A stretch of 32,514 nt of DNA from Thalassovita sp. (GTDB lineage: Bacteria > Bacteroidota > Bacteroidia > Cytophagales > Flammeovirgaceae), in assembly GCA_002729595.1 (NCBI GenBank), contig PBYL01000393.1:1-32514 (forward strand), written 5' to 3'. Of the stretch, positions 7,001 to 14,527 are shown piece after piece. Numbering within the stretch: the first letter of the stretch is position 1; each line of letters starts with the position of its first letter. The notes beneath the pieces are model-generated. The model was not told the DNA's origin and did no database searches. It saw only the letters and a program-made list of their open reading frames with translations. A program made the position numbers and the translations under genes.

Positions 7001-7108
7001 AAAAGGTGAATGCATGTATTAAATATTAGATGAGTAAAAGACTCATTTGCAAAAGGTGAATGCATGTATTAAATATTAGATGAGTAAAAGACTCATTTGC
7101 AAAAGGTG
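7001..7108. repeat. Perfect 50-bp tandem duplication plus 8-bp partial third copy
   Basis: Bases 7001-7050 and 7051-7100 are identical, and 7101-7108 (AAAAGGTG) begins a third copy. Each unit carries the dyad ATGAGT-AAAAG-ACTCAT and the palindrome ATGCAT. The inverse of GAATGCATGT recurs at 7143-7152. Perfect identity suggests a recent duplication or active maintenance. Confidence 0.95.
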
Positions 7109-7714
7109 CATTTTATTCAAGAAATAATTGATGGATAAAATAACATGCATTCAAAAATTACTAATACTTAAATCGAACCATCTAAAACTGATTATAAACC
7201 ATGTTTAGCTTAAATTTCAAAAAAGTAGTCTGTTAGATTTTTTAATCATCAAGCTCAATTAAAAATCAAATTAGTACACAATCTATTAAGGCAAACCTCC
7301 AATAGTGTTGCCATGGGATTGTATTATCTACTCATTAAAGAATCATTTGAATTATGATGTAGCTTAGATTTCAAAAAGCAAGATTAGTACATAGCAAAAT
7401 GCAAATTGTTTGATTTATACAACTATCAGTTTGAATTTTATTAACCATACCCTACTTGCAGAATTTACTTTTGCATTGAAGATTACAAAACCTAGGGAAC
7501 ATTAAAAGACGAACTCCTTAAACAACATTGCTTTGCTACAATTCATAAAATAGATTTTAAACTTAAGTAACCACAATTTTTAAGAGGTAAAAACCTCCTG
7601 ATATAAAATGCTACCTTAAGTAGGCTGGCATCGTATTGCCTTTATTTTATTGTTTGGAATCCGGTATCCATCTTATAAAAATGGCATCAGAACTATCAAA
7701 CTATCTTAATAATT

Positions 7715-7731
7715 AATAGCGATTAGCTATT
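7715..7731. promoter_or_regulatory. Inverted repeat upstream of the efflux adaptor gene
   Basis: AATAGC (7715-7720) and GCTATT (7726-7731) flank GATTA, 21 bp before the ATG at 7753. It could be an operator or a hairpin near the ribosome site. No good promoter element is visible immediately upstream. Confidence 0.3.
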
Positions 7732-7752
7732 GAAGTCAACTTATTAAATATA

Positions 7753-8928
7753 ATGGTGTTAAAAATGGAAATCTCAAAACAAGGAACTTTATTAAAAAAT
7801 CCTATCAATATATTATTAATGCTTTCTGGACTTGTATTAATTGGCTGTAGTTCTGCCAATAGTCCAGATAGTGCTCCAGCATCGTATCTAACTGTGCCAG
7901 TGGCACATCCCATCAAAATGAATGTAACTGAGTGGGATGAATACTCTGGAAGATTTAGAGCAATGGAACGTGTAGAAGTAAGAGCCCGTGTAAGCGGTTT
8001 TGTAGAAGCTGTAAAGTTTAAAGATGGTGATATGGTACACAAAGGTGATGTGTTATTCATAATCGACCAGAGACCGTTTAATATTGCTTTACAACAAGCT
8101 AAGGCGCAATTAGAACAAGCTAAAGCGCAAGAAAAACAAGCTCAAAGTTCTTTCGAAAGAGTAAGATCTTTACAAGGTTCTAAGGCTATCTCACAAGAAG
8201 AGTTCGATGGCAGAGAACAAGCACTATATGCAGCATCAGCACAGGTTGAAGCAGCTAAAGCGAATGTAAACAATGCAGAACTTAATCTGGAATTTACAGT
8301 AGTAAGAGCACCGATCTCTGGTAAAGTGAGTGAAGATTATGTAAACGCGGGTAACTTAATTAGTGGTGGAACTGATCAGGCAACATTGCTCACAACGATT
8401 GTTTCGCTAGACCCAATCTATTTTTACTTCGAAGGTAGCGAGTCTGCATTCAACAAATATTCTAGCTACAACGAGGGAAACATAGAAGGCTCAAGAGTAA
8501 CCGTACAGCTTTTGGGCGAAGAGGAGTTTACCCACGAAGGCAAACTGGATTTTACAGACAACGAGGTGGACTTGGGTACAGGAACGATACAGGCAAGAGC
8601 AATTTTACAAAACTCAGATTTTGCGATTGAGTCTGGAATGTTTGGTAGCGCTAGGCTAGCTGGAACAGGTGAACACGAAGCGATTCTAATACCAGATGCT
8701 GTTATTGGAACAGATCAATCGCAGAAAATTGTGTTCGTTTTAGCCGACAGTAACAAAGTACAAGCAAAGCCAGTGCAACTGGGTCCATTGTATAATAAAG
8801 ACCTAAGAATTGTAAGAAGTGGCCTAAATGCTGATGATCAGATTATTACCGGAAACATCTTGAAAATCAGACCTGGGATGACAGTAGCTCCTGAATCTAG
8901 AGAGATTGTAGGACTTACAAAGAACTAA
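7753..8928 (+). CDS. RND efflux periplasmic adaptor subunit (membrane fusion lipoprotein)
   Basis: 391 residues. The signal segment ends in lipobox LIGC with lipidation at Cys32, as in AcrA/MexA/MexE. The biotinyl-lipoyl half motifs (VEVRARVSGFVEAVKFKDGD and APISGKVSEDYVNAGNLI) bracket an alanine/glutamine-rich alpha-hairpin (about 105-185, repeated KAQLEQAKAQEKQAQ) that contacts the outer-membrane channel. Beta-barrel and membrane-proximal domains follow (DPIYFYFEGSE; ILIPDAVIGTDQ). It bridges the RND pump and TolC-like channel encoded next. ATG 7765 is an alternative start; both leave a usable signal. It is the first gene of a three-gene pump operon and lies about 1 kb downstream of an ArsR gene. 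The substrate is not predictable from the sequence; the closest named subgroup by feel is MexE/AcrA of the HAE1 class. Confidence 0.93.
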   Translation: MVLKMEISKQGTLLKNPINILLMLSGLVLIGCSSANSPDSAPASYLTVPVAHPIKMNVTEWDEYSGRFRAMERVEVRARVSGFVEAVKFKDGDMVHKGDVLFIIDQRPFNIALQQAKAQLEQAKAQEKQAQSSFERVRSLQGSKAISQEEFDGREQALYAASAQVEAAKANVNNAELNLEFTVVRAPISGKVSEDYVNAGNLISGGTDQATLLTTIVSLDPIYFYFEGSESAFNKYSSYNEGNIEGSRVTVQLLGEEEFTHEGKLDFTDNEVDLGTGTIQARAILQNSDFAIESGMFGSARLAGTGEHEAILIPDAVIGTDQSQKIVFVLADSNKVQAKPVQLGPLYNKDLRIVRSGLNADDQIITGNILKIRPGMTVAPESREIVGLTKN

Positions 8929-8957
8929 GAATATACCATAACAAGCCATGAAAAATA

Positions 8958-8982
8958 CAGGTTAGAGGTTCTCTTAACCCTG
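8958..8982 (+). promoter_or_regulatory. Intercistronic hairpin between adaptor and RND pump genes
   Basis: CAGGTTAGAG (8958-8967) pairs with CTCTTAACCCTG (8971-8982) around GTT, with two single-base bulges. It lies 32 bp before the pump ATG and has no T tract, so it is more likely an mRNA processing or stability element than a terminator. Confidence 0.45.
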
Positions 8983-9014
8983 GGAATCTCTTGCCTAAAT
9001 CTAAAAGAAATAGC

Positions 9015-12000
9015 ATGAAATTTAGTCATACATTTATCGACCGCCCCATACTGGCTTCGGTAATATCTATCTTAATTATCATAATTGGAACGCTGGCTTA
9101 CTTTTCACTGCCAGTATCTCAATACCCGGAGGTAGCTCCACCAACCATTGTGGTTACAGCGAACTATCCCGGTGCAAGTGCAGAAACGATTTCTAAAACA
9201 GTGGCAACTCCACTTGAGCAGGAAATTAACGGTGTAGAAAACATGTTGTACATGCTTTCTCAATCTACAGCTGATGGTGTAATGACCCTAACAGTAACTT
9301 TCGAACTGGGTACAGACTTAGATGAAGCGCAAGTACTTGTTCAAAACAGGGTGGCAATTGCAGAACCTCGTTTACCAGAACAAGTGAGAAGAATGGGTGT
9401 AACAACCCGTAAAAACTCACCAGACTTAATGTTAGTAATCAACATGTTTTCACCTGATGATACTTACGACCAAATTTACATCGCCAACTATGCTACGTTG
9501 CAAGTGAAAGATGTGATCTCAAGAATTAAAGGTGTGGGTAACATGGGGATGTTTGGTGCCAGCGAGTATTCTATGCGTATTTGGTTAAATCCTGATGTAA
9601 TTGCTTCGATGGATTTGTCTGCTGGGGAAATACTTTCGGCATTAAGGAATCAGAATATTCAAATTGCCAGTGGTAACTTAAACCAACCTCCTACTGGAGA
9701 CCAGCATGCTTTTGAATTAAGTGTGCAAACAAAAGGTAGGTTGCAAGAGATTGAAGAATTCGAAAACATCATTGTAAAATCTGGTAAAGATGGCAGAATT
9801 GTAAGAGTAAAAGATGTTGGCCGAGTAGAACTAGGTGCTGCCAGTTATGCCACCAGAGGATATCTTGGAGATAAAAAAGCAGTTGCTTTGCCAGTATTCC
9901 AACGTCCGGGTACTAATGCCGTTGAAACAGCCGATCAGATTAAAGCTACGATGGAAGAGCTTTCTAAGAGCTTTCCTTCTGGATTAGAGTATGATATTGC
10001 CTACAATCCAACAAGCTTTATTCAAGAATCTATTGATGAGGTGGGACACACAATTTTTGAAGCGGTAATCCTTGTAATTGTAGTTATTTTGCTATTCCTA
10101 CAAACTTGGAGGGCGACTATTATTCCAATCTTAGCGATACCAGTTTCATTAATCGGAACATTTGCAGTGATGTCTGCACTAGGTTTCTCATTGAATAACC
10201 TAACACTATTTGGCTTGGTACTAGCCATTGGTATTGTGGTGGATGATGCCATTGTAGTGGTGGAAAACATGGAGCTCAACTTGAGTAATGGAATGAGTGT
10301 AAGAGATGCAGCTCGCAAAACAATGAGTGAAGTTGGAGGTGCTGTACTAGCAATTGGTTTAGTGTTGATCGCGGTATTTATCCCCACAACTTTCTTAGAT
10401 GGTATTTCTGGGCAGTTTTACAGACAGTTTGGTGTAACAATCTCTGTTGCTACAATGATTTCAGTATTCGTATCACTGACTTTAAGTCCAGCAATGTCTG
10501 CTTTACTTTTAAAAGCGCATAAGAAAGAGGAGCATCATACAAAAAAATCTAAGTTTAAAAATCCATTTACAGCATTCCTCAAATGGTTTGACAGATTTAT
10601 GGAAAGGCTCTCTAGCGGATATGGTAAATTGGTAAACAAACTGATTAAGTACAGCGCAGCAGTTGGTGTAGTATATCTAGTGTTGATGGTATTCACTGTA
10701 GTTGAATTTAATAGAATACCAACTGGTTTTATTCCAGCACAAGATCAAGGTTACTTTATAGTTGCTTTGCAGTTACCTCCGGGTTCATCACTATCTAGAA
10801 CTGATGAAACCATTCAAAAAGCAATTGATAAATTATTACATACTGAAGGAGTCGTAAACGCCATTGCATTTGCCGGATTTGATGGAGCAAGTTTTACCAA
10901 TTCATCTAATGCTGCTACCATCTTTACCATGATGGCAGACTTTGATAAGCGTGAAGAAATGGGACTCTCTTATCAAGATATTCTCAATAATATGAGACAA
11001 AGCATGGCATCTATTGAAGAAGCTTATGTGGTTGTAATTCCACCTCCACCAGTTCGTGGTATTGGTAATGCAGGTGGTTTTAGAATGATGGTGCAAGACA
11101 GACAAGGTCGCGGTGTAGAAGCACTAAAAGATGCTACAACAGAATTAGCAGTGGCAGCAAACCAAGACCCAGCTTTGGCAAACGTTTTCTCATTCTTTAA
11201 CACCGGAACACCACAATTATATTTTGATTTCGATAGAGTTCGTGCAGAGAAATTAGGTGTACCTGTTGGAGAAGTTTTCAATGCTTTAGAAATATATCTG
11301 GGTTCAGCTTTCGTGAACGACTTTAACTATCTAGGAAGAACATTTAGAGTTACAGCGCAAGCAGATGCACCTTTCAGATTAACACCAGATGACATTTTGA
11401 GATTAAAAGTGAGAAATAACAATGGTGAAATGGTGCCGATGGGCTCACTAGGTATTTTCAAAAACATTGCAGGCCCTTCTAGAATGCCAAGGTATAACCT
11501 CTACCCTGCTTCTGAGCTTGTTGGTGATGTGGTAAAAGGTAAAAGTTCTGGCGATGTAATTTCAGCAATGGAAAAACTCGCCGATAAGGTTTTACCAGAA
11601 GGTATCAGTTACGAGTGGACAGAGATTGCTTATCAGCAGAAAAAAATGGGTAATACCGCTGTAATTGCCTTTAGTTTGGCAGTATTGTTTGTATTCCTGT
11701 TACTATCAGCTCAATACGAAAGTTGGATTTTACCATTGGCAGTAATTCTAATCGTACCAATGTGTTTGCTTTCTGCCTTAGTTGGAGTTGATATCTCAGG
11801 AAAAGACAATAACATACTTACCCAAATTGGTTTGGTGGTATTGGTAGGTTTAGCAAGTAAAAACGCCATTCTAATTGTAGAATTTGCTAAGCAATTAGAA
11901 GACCAAGGACGTGCATTGGTAGAAGCAGCCACCGAAGCAGCTAAGCTACGTTTAAGACCTATTTTGATGACTTCTTTTGCCTTTATTCTTGGTGTTGTGC

Positions 12001-12188
12001 CTTTGGTTACAGCAACCGGAGCAGGTTCAGAGATGCGTCAAGCATTAGGGGTAGCTGTGTTTAGTGGTATGCTAGGAGTTACAGTTTTCGGATTGCTTTT
12101 TACTCCTGTATTCTATGTACTCTGCCGCAAACTGGCAACAGTTTCAAAATTCAAAAAAGCTAAAAAAGAACATCTAGTAGAAGCATAA
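9015..12188 (+). CDS. RND multidrug efflux transporter, HAE1 family (AcrB/MexF-like)
   Basis: 1057 residues from the ATG at 9015, chosen over an upstream in-frame TTG at 8991 because MKFSHTFIDRPILASVIS is the canonical RND start. Full length, with two halves each containing one N-terminal helix, a large periplasmic loop and a bundle of helices. The proton-relay residues are present: Asp410-Asp411 in GIVVDDAIVVVEN (AcrB D407/D408) and Lys949 in GLASKNAILIVEFAK (AcrB K940). LPVSQYPEVAPPTIVVTANY and GFIPAQDQGYFIVALQLPPG are typical HAE1 blocks. It exports hydrophobic or amphiphilic compounds using proton motive force, as a trimer with the adaptor and outer-membrane partners encoded on either side. 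No defects seen. Confidence 0.95.
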   Translation: MKFSHTFIDRPILASVISILIIIIGTLAYFSLPVSQYPEVAPPTIVVTANYPGASAETISKTVATPLEQEINGVENMLYMLSQSTADGVMTLTVTFELGTDLDEAQVLVQNRVAIAEPRLPEQVRRMGVTTRKNSPDLMLVINMFSPDDTYDQIYIANYATLQVKDVISRIKGVGNMGMFGASEYSMRIWLNPDVIASMDLSAGEILSALRNQNIQIASGNLNQPPTGDQHAFELSVQTKGRLQEIEEFENIIVKSGKDGRIVRVKDVGRVELGAASYATRGYLGDKKAVALPVFQRPGTNAVETADQIKATMEELSKSFPSGLEYDIAYNPTSFIQESIDEVGHTIFEAVILVIVVILLFLQTWRATIIPILAIPVSLIGTFAVMSALGFSLNNLTLFGLVLAIGIVVDDAIVVVENMELNLSNGMSVRDAARKTMSEVGGAVLAIGLVLIAVFIPTTFLDGISGQFYRQFGVTISVATMISVFVSLTLSPAMSALLLKAHKKEEHHTKKSKFKNPFTAFLKWFDRFMERLSSGYGKLVNKLIKYSAAVGVVYLVLMVFTVVEFNRIPTGFIPAQDQGYFIVALQLPPGSSLSRTDETIQKAIDKLLHTEGVVNAIAFAGFDGASFTNSSNAATIFTMMADFDKREEMGLSYQDILNNMRQSMASIEEAYVVVIPPPPVRGIGNAGGFRMMVQDRQGRGVEALKDATTELAVAANQDPALANVFSFFNTGTPQLYFDFDRVRAEKLGVPVGEVFNALEIYLGSAFVNDFNYLGRTFRVTAQADAPFRLTPDDILRLKVRNNNGEMVPMGSLGIFKNIAGPSRMPRYNLYPASELVGDVVKGKSSGDVISAMEKLADKVLPEGISYEWTEIAYQQKKMGNTAVIAFSLAVLFVFLLLSAQYESWILPLAVILIVPMCLLSALVGVDISGKDNNILTQIGLVVLVGLASKNAILIVEFAKQLEDQGRALVEAATEAAKLRLRPILMTSFAFILGVVPLVTATGAGSEMRQALGVAVFSGMLGVTVFGLLFTPVFYVLCRKLATVSKFKKAKKEHLVEA

Positions 12189-12219
12189 AATCACCCATGA
12201 TTAATTTGTATTCTTGCCG

Positions 12220-12255
12220 GGAGTTTGGTGAAAGGCTTACACCTTTTACCACTCC
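12220..12255 (+). promoter_or_regulatory. Strong intercistronic hairpin between pump and outer-membrane channel genes
   Basis: GGAGT (12220-12224) with ACTCC (12251-12255) and GGTGAAAGG (12227-12235) with CCTTTTACC (12242-12250) form a ~14-bp stem with one G-U pair and a TT bulge, closed by CTTACA. There is no T tract. Probably an RNA stability or processing site setting relative expression of the channel gene. Confidence 0.5.
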
Positions 12256-12285
12256 TACTGCAGGAATCCTGAACAATTAAATGTT

Positions 12286-13746
12286 ATGGAAAAAAATATT
12301 CAAAAAATAATTCCTGTAGGACTGTTATGGCTATTTAGCATTCCATTATTTGCACAAAATAACGACGATGCCAAATGGAAATGGAATTCAGGAGAGAATG
12401 ATAAAAGTTACTTAAGTGTAATGAAATTGGGCGATGATACTCTTCGATCTACCCCAGAATTTACTGTTACAGATAACCACCATTGGTGGGAAGCTTTCGG
12501 CTATAATACTTTAAATGAATTGGCAAATCAGGCTTTAAATGAGAACCAAAACATTAAAATAGCTAAGAGCCAAACAGGTATTGCTAAAGAAAGAGTAGAT
12601 GTTGCAAAATCTGGATTTTTCCCTTCAATAAGTGTAAATCCTTCTTTTACTAGACAAGAGTTTTCTGCAAACAGGCCTATGCAGTTTGATATTGCCGCAC
12701 AAAGAGTGCAAACCAATACTTACTCTATACCAGTAAATTTGAGTTATGAGGTAGATATTTTCGGCAAAATTAAAAACTCTGTTGATGCATCCAGATACAA
12801 TTACGAAGCTACTGCTGCCAGTCAAGAGAATATGACTTTATACATCACTTCTGAAGTGAGCAGAAACTTCATTCAATTAATTACGCTGGATACTGAGACT
12901 AAAATTCTGGAAAGAACAGTCAGCACCAGACAAGAAAACCTTGAAATAGTAGAGACCAGATATAATGCTGGTTTAACTAATGAAATTGATTTACAAAGGG
13001 CAAAAACAGAGCTTTCCTCTGTGGCTGTCCAGTTAAAGAGCAATCAGCTGCGAAGAACGGAAATTGAACTTGCCTTGGCTTCTTTGTGTGGTCGGCCAGC
13101 AAGTTCTTTCTCCATTCCTAAAACAGGAATCGAGTATCTCGCTCCGCAGATAAACCCTTTACAATCTGAATCACTTGCTACCAACAGACCAGACTTAAAA
13201 GCTGCTGGTTTGAGTATTCAGGCTTATGAAGAGCAATTGAAAAACAGTAGAAAATCGCTATTACCTTCATTGTACTTAGATGGATCAGCAGGTTTAGTTT
13301 CTGGTAGTGCAGATCATCTATTTGAAGAAAATAGCCGAGCTTGGTTAGCCGGTGCTACACTTGCCATTCCGGTTTTTGAAGGCGGAAAAAGACGTTCGCA
13401 AGTTTCCATCAGTGCTTTACAAAAACAAGCAGTGGTAGAAGATTACAAACTTCAAGAGCAATTAGCTAATGAAGATGTTGAAAGAGCTTTATCAAATTTG
13501 TTGAGAATAAATGAGCAATTAACTGCACAGCAGGAGTTCTTAAATGCTGCGCAAATGGCAGCAGAACTTTCTAACCAAAGATACCTAAAAGGACTCGTAA
13601 CCTATCTTGAGGTTGTAGATGCTGAAAGAATTGTGCTGGAAGCAGAAAGGATGTCGGTTCAACTTTTAGGAGAGCAACTGCTAAGTACGGTTAACCTCAT
13701 TGTTGCCAGTGGAGGCGATAAAGGGATAGTAGAATTTAATAGATAA
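12286..13746 (+). CDS. TolC/OprM-like outer-membrane efflux channel
   Basis: 486 residues. A signal peptide (PVGLLWLFSIPLFAQ) without a lipobox cysteine is followed by the duplicated outer-membrane efflux protein domain: long helices (LNENQNIKIAKSQTGIAKER; ETRYNAGLTNEIDLQRAKTE; NQRYLKGLVTYLEVVDAERI) alternating with barrel strands (FFPSISVNPSFTRQ; LLPSLYLDGSAGL). These RYNAGL/RYLKGL and ENLEIVE blocks are typical of the NodT/OprM group. It completes the tripartite pump as the outer-membrane exit duct. Members of this group often carry an N-terminal lipid anchor, so the absence of a cysteine here is a small difference. The last gene of the operon; a hairpin terminator follows. Confidence 0.92.
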   Translation: MEKNIQKIIPVGLLWLFSIPLFAQNNDDAKWKWNSGENDKSYLSVMKLGDDTLRSTPEFTVTDNHHWWEAFGYNTLNELANQALNENQNIKIAKSQTGIAKERVDVAKSGFFPSISVNPSFTRQEFSANRPMQFDIAAQRVQTNTYSIPVNLSYEVDIFGKIKNSVDASRYNYEATAASQENMTLYITSEVSRNFIQLITLDTETKILERTVSTRQENLEIVETRYNAGLTNEIDLQRAKTELSSVAVQLKSNQLRRTEIELALASLCGRPASSFSIPKTGIEYLAPQINPLQSESLATNRPDLKAAGLSIQAYEEQLKNSRKSLLPSLYLDGSAGLVSGSADHLFEENSRAWLAGATLAIPVFEGGKRRSQVSISALQKQAVVEDYKLQEQLANEDVERALSNLLRINEQLTAQQEFLNAAQMAAELSNQRYLKGLVTYLEVVDAERIVLEAERMSVQLLGEQLLSTVNLIVASGGDKGIVEFNR

Positions 13747-13814
13747 CACCCATATGTCTTAAATAAGGAATTCCCATATGCTTTCCTTATTTTGGATTTT
13801 ACCTGTAGTCGTAA

Positions 13815-13846
13815 AGCCTTCACTCTGTGAAGGCTCTACCTTTTTT
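13815..13846 (+). terminator. Terminator of the efflux operon
   Basis: AGCCTTCAC (13815-13823) pairs perfectly with GTGAAGGCT (13827-13835) around TCT; a T6 run follows at 13841-13846 after five bases. It ends the pump operon and separates it from the converging minus-strand locus. Confidence 0.75.
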
Positions 13847-13849
13847 ATA

Positions 13850-14431
13850 TCAAGTAATTTGATAAATCTGCACGGCTAATTTATGCCTGTGGCTATAGAA
13901 TAAGTAAATCTTTTTATCGCAAGAATCTTTACAAATTCTATCTGTTTCAAACTCAGATACAAACAACATCGGATAGCCATCTGGGTCGAGCGGTGTTTCA
14001 TTACTTTGCCACCAATGCGGCTCACCTCCAAAAATCAAATCGTCAGGATCAAAATCGCTCTGCCCTTTTAAGAAAGTTTCTTTTGACTTCGCATACGTTT
14101 CTTTGGTTTGTCGATGGTATTCTTTCCACTCATCAGTTAGATCGAAATATTGCAAGTCTGTTTTAAACCTGTACTTGCCATCTACAAGATCGAATGCAAT
14201 CATGTAATCTTTGCAGTAATTGTTATAGTGCTTTACAGTATCGGTATTGTAGGGGTCTTCGTTAAACTGAATCATGTGGATTGTTTCATTACCCCATCTT
14301 TCGTCTACATCACTCAACTTCACGGAATATACAGGAAAAAATACGTCTTCATAACCTTTGTTATCCGGTACAAATACATCGTTAATCTCCGGAAACATAT
14401 CGACCGTAAAATCGTCTGTCTGGACTTTCAT
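13850..14431 (-). CDS. YwqG/DUF1963-like protein
   Basis: 193 residues, no signal peptide or membrane segment. The C-terminal third, LIFGGEPHWWQSNETPLDPD then GYPMLFVSEFE, resembles the YwqG/DUF1963 family pattern GGxPxWxQ...P, in which members read a short beta-rich fold; some DUF1963 proteins are considered immunity or partner proteins in polymorphic-toxin settings. The N-terminal half is acidic and aromatic-rich with no motif I recognise. It is on the same strand as, and 96 bp downstream of, the LRR-BRCT/MoxR/VWA operon, so it may be its last gene or an independently expressed neighbour. The family assignment is by pattern and moderate only. Confidence 0.5.
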   Translation of the reverse strand: MKVQTDDFTVDMFPEINDVFVPDNKGYEDVFFPVYSVKLSDVDERWGNETIHMIQFNEDPYNTDTVKHYNNYCKDYMIAFDLVDGKYRFKTDLQYFDLTDEWKEYHRQTKETYAKSKETFLKGQSDFDPDDLIFGGEPHWWQSNETPLDPDGYPMLFVSEFETDRICKDSCDKKIYLFYSHRHKLAVQIYQIT

Positions 14432-14527
14432 AGTATTATATAATTAGCAATTAGTTATTAAATGTGAGTTGTGTTATTAAGGCTCTTGTATTGAGTAACG
14501 ATATGTTTTGCAGTTTTTGTAATTTCA

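Larger units (their letters stand above)
6888..7752. other. Long leader/intergenic region of the efflux operon without protein genes
   Basis: No frame of useful length is open on either strand; the longest starts are a dozen or so codons, for example an 11-codon frame at 6914-6949. The region contains a 50-bp tandem repeat (7001-7100), a second pair of diverged repeats (7206-7223 with 7360-7377, 17 of 18 identical; 7270-7278 with 7383-7391), a GAGGT-AAAA-ACCTC hairpin (7584-7597), and the inverted repeat AATAGC-GATTA-GCTATT (7715-7731) 21 bp before the adaptor gene. It could be an untranslated leader, RNA genes, or remnants of an old mobile or repeat element. Confidence 0.5.

Noticed and set aside
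7001-7108. Short direct repeats as a CRISPR array
   Set aside because: The two 50-bp units are adjacent with no spacer and no cas genes are nearby; it is a simple tandem duplication.
8991-9014. Upstream TTG start for the RND pump
   Set aside because: MKFSHTFIDRPIL from the ATG at 9015 is the standard RND N-terminus; the extra eight residues have no support.
10022-10387. 121-codon antisense frame inside the RND pump gene
   Set aside because: It is antisense to a conserved membrane-helix region of a real gene and has the low-complexity composition expected of a shadow frame.
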